Shown here in pieces: positions 60,216 through 64,000 of a DNA stretch of 64,000 bases (position 1 is its first letter; every line of letters begins with the position of its first letter). The position numbers were made by a program, and so were the translations under genes. Location of the stretch: contig NC_014550.1 of NCBI RefSeq assembly GCF_000197735.1, positions 248,001 to 312,000 on the forward strand, written 5' to 3'. Source of the stretch: Glutamicibacter arilaitensis Re117. Its GTDB lineage: Bacteria > Actinomycetota > Actinomycetes > Actinomycetales > Micrococcaceae. The notes below the pieces were generated by a model, which searched no databases, was not told the origin of the DNA, and saw only the letters and a program-made list of their open reading frames with translations.

Positions 60216-61235
60216 TCAGGTTCGGGTCTGCGGACGGGTCAGCAGGTAGAGCAGGTACAGCCCGCCGGCCAGCGAGGTGGCCAGGCCGATGGGCACCTGG
60301 GCCTGCAGCGGCAGGTGCTGGGTGATCACGTCGCAGGCGACCAGCAGCACGGAGCCGGTGAGCGCGGCCTGCCAGATCGGCACGCTGCGGTTGCCGATTA
60401 GCTGGCGGATGATCTGACCGGAGGCCAGGGCCACGAACGCGATCGGCCCGGCGGCTGCGGTGGCCGCGGCGGTGAGGCAGACGGCGGCGAAAATGGTCAG
60501 GCGGCGGACCGTTTCGGCGCCCACGCCCAGGGCCTGGGCGGTGTCATCGCCCATCTCCAGCATGGTCAGGTTGCGTCCGTGGGCCACGAGCAGCGGCAGC
60601 AGCACCAGCAGCGCCACCCCCACCAACGCCGCGTCGGCCCAGGTGCGTCCGCCCAGCGAACCGGAGAGCCAGAGGTTGGCCTGTGCGGCCAGGTCGGCGT
60701 CGCCCTTGGCGAGCAGGATCGTGTTGACCGCGCCGAGCATGGCGCCCACGCCGATGCCGATGATCACCAGCCGCTGTCCGCCGGTGGCGTGTTTGGAGAA
60801 GGACAGCAGGTAGACCACCGCGGCGGTGAGCAGGCCGCAGATCATGGCGGAGGCGCCGGTGGCCCAGGCTCCGGCGTTGAACAGCACGATCTGCGCCACC
60901 GCGCCGGTGGCCGCGCCGGTGGTGAAACCGATGATGTCCGGGCTGCCCAGCGGGTTGCGGGAGATCGATTGGAAGCAGGCGCCGGCCGCGCCCAGGGCCG
61001 CACCCACCCCGACGGCGGTCAGCACGCGCGGGACGCGGATCTTCTGCACCACCATCACGTCCTTGGGTTCCCCGGACCCGAAGAGTGCGGCGAGCACCTG
61101 CTGCGGGCCGAGGGTGATGGTGCCGGTGCCCATGGCGGTGACGGCCACCGCGGCCAGCAGCACCAGCAGGGTGCCCAGCACGATCCTGCGGCGGGCCGGG
61201 GTAAAGCGGCGGCGGGAGGTTGTCTGGGTGCTCAT
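60216..61235 (-). CDS. Iron-siderophore ABC transporter permease (FepG/FecD-like)
   Basis: 339 residues with the FecCD fold of about ten membrane helices. Motifs include RVPRVLTAVGVGAALGAAGA, SISRNPLGSPDIIGFTTGAA, LWLSGSLGGRTWADAALVG and the late GPIAFVALASGQIIRQLIGN. It pairs with the FepD-like permease upstream; its ATG overlaps that gene's stop. Ferric-siderophore import is supported by the neighbouring SIP and esterase genes. No ATPase gene is present in the window. Confidence 0.93.
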   Translation of the reverse strand: MSTQTTSRRRFTPARRRIVLGTLLVLLAAVAVTAMGTGTITLGPQQVLAALFGSGEPKDVMVVQKIRVPRVLTAVGVGAALGAAGACFQSISRNPLGSPDIIGFTTGAATGAVAQIVLFNAGAWATGASAMICGLLTAAVVYLLSFSKHATGGQRLVIIGIGVGAMLGAVNTILLAKGDADLAAQANLWLSGSLGGRTWADAALVGVALLVLLPLLVAHGRNLTMLEMGDDTAQALGVGAETVRRLTIFAAVCLTAAATAAAGPIAFVALASGQIIRQLIGNRSVPIWQAALTGSVLLVACDVITQHLPLQAQVPIGLATSLAGGLYLLYLLTRPQTRT

Positions 61236-62251
61236 CGGCCCACCTTCAATCGGCGGCGGGCCAACAGGATGAAGACCGGTGCGCCGATCAGCGCGCTCAT
61301 CGCGCCGGCACCGATTTCCAGTGGGGAGGCCACCAGGCGCCCGGTAATATCCGCAATGAGCAGCACCCCGGCACCCAGCAGCATGGACAGCGGCAGGTAG
61401 CGCACGTGGTGCGGTCCGACGAGCATCCGGGCGGTGTGCGGGGCGGCCAGCCCGATGAAGCTGATCGGCCCGGTGGCGGCGGTGGCCGCGCCGGCCAGCA
61501 GCATCACGGCCACGGCGGACAGCAGCCAGGCCCGGGTGGGGTTGACCCCCAACGATCGGGCGCTGTCCTCACCCAGGGCCAGGGCATCCAGCGCACGGCA
61601 CAGGCCTAGGGCGATCACCGCACCGATGAGCACCACCACGGCGGTCAGCGGCAGCACGTCATAGCCGCGGCCCTGCAGCGAACCGGTGGTCCAGGCGGCG
61701 AAGCGTTCATGGGTTTCGGTGCCGCCGCCGATGACCAGGATCTGGGTGGAGGCCATGAGCATCACCGACATGCCGGCCCCGGCCAGCACCAGGCGCACCA
61801 CGTCATTGCCGGTGCCCCGGCCGCGGCCCATGAGGTAGACGATGACGCTGGCCGCCGCGGCCCCGGCGAAGGCGAAGAACAGGTAGCCGGCGGGCTGGAC
61901 ATAGCCCAGCGTGATCGCCACGGCCACGGCAAAGGCCGCGCCGGCGTTGACCCCCAGCAGGCCGGGCTCGGCCAGCGGGTTGCGGGTCATCGACTGCATT
62001 AGGGCGCCGGCCAGGCCCAGCGCCGCGCCGACCACCACGGCCAACAGCGTGCGCGGCACACGCAGTTCGCGCACCAGCAGGTGGTTGTTGTTTTCCGGGT
62101 CAAAGGCGGTGACCGCCTGCCAGGTTTCGGCCAGGGAGATGTTCTTGGTCCCCAGCGCACAGGAGAGCAATCCCAGCAGCACCAGGATGGCCGAAGCCAC
62201 CAGCCACGGGGAAACCCGTGACCGGTGGCCGGTGATCGTGCGTTGCAACAT
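61232..62251 (-). CDS. Iron-siderophore ABC transporter permease (FepD/FecC-like)
   Basis: 339 residues, FecCD family. Typical blocks are VRELRVPRTLLAVVVGAALG, MQSMTRNPLAEPGLLGVNAG, AAWTTGSLQGRGYDVLPLTA and GPISFIGLAAPHTARMLVGP. The N-terminus MLQRTITGHRSRVSPW is basic and cytoplasmic. It follows the binding-protein gene by 22 bp and couples to the next permease by ATGA overlap. Together they form the heterodimeric channel. Confidence 0.93.
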   Translation of the reverse strand: MLQRTITGHRSRVSPWLVASAILVLLGLLSCALGTKNISLAETWQAVTAFDPENNNHLLVRELRVPRTLLAVVVGAALGLAGALMQSMTRNPLAEPGLLGVNAGAAFAVAVAITLGYVQPAGYLFFAFAGAAAASVIVYLMGRGRGTGNDVVRLVLAGAGMSVMLMASTQILVIGGGTETHERFAAWTTGSLQGRGYDVLPLTAVVVLIGAVIALGLCRALDALALGEDSARSLGVNPTRAWLLSAVAVMLLAGAATAATGPISFIGLAAPHTARMLVGPHHVRYLPLSMLLGAGVLLIADITGRLVASPLEIGAGAMSALIGAPVFILLARRRLKVGR

Positions 62252-62273
62252 GTGCCGTACGGTTATTTCTGCT

Positions 62274-63296
62274 CTACTTCGCTTCGTTCAGTCCCGGGAA
62301 ATCGTTCTCGAAGTAATCCAGGATGCCGCTGGAGGAGTAGTAGTCCAGGCGGAAGGAGTTGGCCAGCGGGAAGACGTTGTCGTTCTTCACCGACGGCAGG
62401 TTGGCCAGGGTGGCGTCGTCCTTGAAGGCCTTGGCGATTTCGTCGGTGGCGGAGATCAGGAACACGGCGTCGCCGGTGGCGGACTCGGCCAGGCCCTCGT
62501 AGCTGGTGAACGCGAAGTCTTCGCGCACCTGGGTGGAGGTGTCGTACTCGGCCGGCGGCTCAACGATGTCAAAGCCCAGGGAGGAGATCAGCGCGGCGTG
62601 CGGGCCGGTGGTCTTGCCCACCGGGGAGTCATCGCCCTGGTTGTAGGAGACGATCGAGGCGGTGGTCCCGGCCGGGATGGCCAGCTTCTGCTTGATGCTC
62701 TCGGCACGCTGGTCGAATTCGTCGATCACGGCCGCGGCGTTGGCCTCGGTACCGGTGGCTTCACCGAGCTCCTCGGTCAGCTCCTTCCAGTCCTTGTCAC
62801 CGTAGTTGACCACGTAGGTCGGGGCGATGTCCTGCAGCTGGGCCAGATTGTCGATTTCCGAGTCGGCACCGGAGGTGGAGACCACGATCAGGTCCGGATC
62901 CTGGGCCACGACGGCTTCCAGGTCGAAGTTGCCCAGCTGGTAGATCGGCTCCAGGTCGCGCTCCACGGCCACGTCGGCCCACTGGGTGAACCAGCCGTTC
63001 TCATCGCTCTGCGGGCTGATCGCCGCGGTGGCCGAACCCACGAGCGGGGCATCCAGGGCCAACAGCGAACCGGTGGTGGACACCGTGGTGGACACGATGC
63101 GCTCGGGCTTGGCCGGGATTTCAACCTCGTTGCCGGCGTCGTCGGTGACGGTGCGCGGCCAGGTGCCGGTCTCCGCCTCGGCGCTGCTGCCGTCGGTGGT
63201 GGTTTCGGCGGTGCTGTAGGATGCGCAGGCGCCAAGAGACAGGGTCAGGGCCGCCGCAGCGGCGGCGGATGCGAACTTGAAGACGTGTGAATGCAC
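62274..63296 (-). CDS. Iron-siderophore ABC transporter binding lipoprotein
   Basis: 340 residues from a GTG start at 63296, chosen because GAGGAG lies eight bases upstream; the frame is open further up without a signal-peptide benefit. The signal sequence FKFASAAAAAALTLSLGACA ends in a lipobox cysteine. The FepB/FhuD-type fold is seen as DDAGNEVEIPAKPERIVSTT, YQLGNFDLEAVVAQDPDLIV and DIAPTYVVNYGDKDWKELTE. It captures ferric siderophore at the cell surface. An iron box lies 80-98 bp upstream of the start. Confidence 0.92.
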   Translation of the reverse strand: MHSHVFKFASAAAAAALTLSLGACASYSTAETTTDGSSAEAETGTWPRTVTDDAGNEVEIPAKPERIVSTTVSTTGSLLALDAPLVGSATAAISPQSDENGWFTQWADVAVERDLEPIYQLGNFDLEAVVAQDPDLIVVSTSGADSEIDNLAQLQDIAPTYVVNYGDKDWKELTEELGEATGTEANAAAVIDEFDQRAESIKQKLAIPAGTTASIVSYNQGDDSPVGKTTGPHAALISSLGFDIVEPPAEYDTSTQVREDFAFTSYEGLAESATGDAVFLISATDEIAKAFKDDATLANLPSVKNDNVFPLANSFRLDYYSSSGILDYFENDFPGLNEAK

Positions 63297-63375
63297 TGGG
63301 GCTGCTCCTCGGAGGGTGATCGCGCAGGGCGCGGTAGGGGTATCCAATAGATGACAGTCTTCGAGCCTAGCCGGG

Positions 63376-63394
63376 TTAATTTAGGCTCACCTTG
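63376..63394 (-). promoter_or_regulatory. DtxR/IdeR-like iron box
   Basis: TTAATTTAGGCTCACCTTG matches the consensus TTAGGTTAGGCTAACCTAA at 14 of 19 positions and is upstream of the siderophore binding-protein gene. It should repress the operon when iron is sufficient. Confidence 0.75.
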
Positions 63395-63492
63395 TCCAGC
63401 CCGACCCGGTTTCGGTGATTTTCCCCGAGAACATCACGGTTTTTCGAGGTTCGTGACCCGGGCGGCGACCCAGCGCGTCTGTCGTAAAATGA

Positions 63493-64000
63493 TTAGAAAA
63501 TGTCCGTTGGTAGCACGTGGGTGGCGGTCTTCGGGCGGTAGCCGCGCAGTTTCTGATAGGCGCGGGCGAAGTTTCCCGGCTCGGTAAACCCCAGCTGGGC
63601 CGCGACGAACGGGACAGCGAAACCCGAGTTTAACAGGGCATCGGCATGCTGGAAACGATGAGCCTGACGCCAGGGCCGCAACCCCAGCCCGGTCTCGGCC
63701 AGCCAGCGACGCTGCAACTGGCGCAGGCTGAACCCGTGCCGTGCGGCCAACTCCGCGGCGCGCACCTTGCCCCGCACATCCGTGGTCAGTTCCCCGGCGA
63801 TGCGGCGCAACACCGGATCGCGCGGATAGCGCAGCCCCGGGAAGTTCGGGACATGCTCCAACAGGCGCAGGGTGTTCACCCGGTCAAAGTGCACGGGGCG
63901 TAGCAGCGTGATGTGGGAGATCGCCCGGTGCAGCATGGTCTGAAAATAGTCCGCCGGCAGCTGACAGGGCATCCGGTGCGCCGGGTCGGCAGGCAGCGAA
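63493..64000 (-). CDS. AraC-family transcriptional regulator, partial, N-terminus beyond window
   Basis: The frame is open to the right edge (about 169 residues here), and an ATG at 63972 is unlikely to be the true start because the reading frame continues without stops. The C-terminal about 100 residues are an AraC double helix-turn-helix: VRAAELAARHGFSLRQLQRR, then FAVPFVAAQLGFTEPGNFAR and AYQKLRGYRPKTA. AraC regulators often activate siderophore genes with the siderophore as effector. It is upstream of, and in the same orientation as, the iron operon. Confidence 0.88.
   Translation of the reverse strand, partial: SLPADPAHRMPCQLPADYFQTMLHRAISHITLLRPVHFDRVNTLRLLEHVPNFPGLRYPRDPVLRRIAGELTTDVRGKVRAAELAARHGFSLRQLQRRWLAETGLGLRPWRQAHRFQHADALLNSGFAVPFVAAQLGFTEPGNFARAYQKLRGYRPKTATHVLPTDIF

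Noticed and set aside
61911-63290. Long plus-strand frame opposite permease and binding-protein genes
   Set aside because: It spans two clear minus-strand genes and is Gly-rich without motifs.
1-64000. CRISPR arrays, rRNA or tRNA genes, prophage structural genes
   Set aside because: No regularly spaced repeats, rRNA or tRNA cloverleaf sequences, or phage modules were seen.

Overview
The window is chromosomal DNA of a high-GC Gram-positive actinobacterium, most likely Micrococcaceae close to Glutamicibacter/Arthrobacter. This rests on codon and GC character, the furA-katG pair, LPXTG-type surface proteins with a class C sortase, actinobacterial-type ISL3 and IS1380 insertion sequences, and a DtxR/IdeR-like iron box. 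The genus is inferred from the general look of the proteins, not from a search.

Layout. Bases 1-1.2 kb hold the end of a fructose operon (fruR-fruK). Bases 1.5-3.9 kb hold a TetR regulator divergent from two membrane-protein genes, with two palindromic operators between them. Bases 3.9-9.8 kb are a decayed mobile region: a conjugative coupling-protein remnant, a 133-bp repeat also present at 1.3 kb, an intact ISL3 element, a DUF1016-like remnant and small orphan genes. Bases 10.3-17.1 kb are housekeeping: metY with a CoA-binding protein, a phosphatase, a sigma factor with ogt, and katG-furA. At 17.8 kb a BCCT osmolyte transporter is frameshifted by a 17-bp tandem duplication.

Bases 19.7-42.3 kb form a sulfur-scavenging super-locus. 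Four SAM (S-box-like) riboswitches, plus a fifth upstream of metY, precede ssuBAC-acs, an SfnB-like/DmoA-like monooxygenase pair, metNIQ, and a Dpp/Opp-like ABC transporter followed by a second monooxygenase pair. The implied logic is that falling SAM switches on uptake of sulfonates, methionine and perhaps other organosulfur compounds, flavin-dependent oxygenation and C-S cleavage, and sulfhydrylation by MetY. ggt and a QorB-like gene lie between these units. A second CoA-binding protein gene, broken by one stop codon, follows.

Bases 43.0-48.9 kb encode a sortase-assembled pilus (VWA-bearing tip protein, major pilin, sortase C). Bases 49.8-53.8 kb hold a 5'-nucleotidase gene split by an IS1380-family element, which separates it from its LAQTG wall anchor; the 5-bp target duplication and the restored frame can be read directly. 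Further on are a secreted HNH-type lipoprotein, an ISL3 remnant, and a TPP riboswitch that precedes an SDR and a third flavin monooxygenase of the NtaA/DmoA type, an unusual TPP-controlled pair. Bases 58.0-64.0 kb are a siderophore-iron operon (binding protein, two permeases, siderophore-interacting reductase, esterase) behind an iron box, with a partial AraC regulator at the edge.
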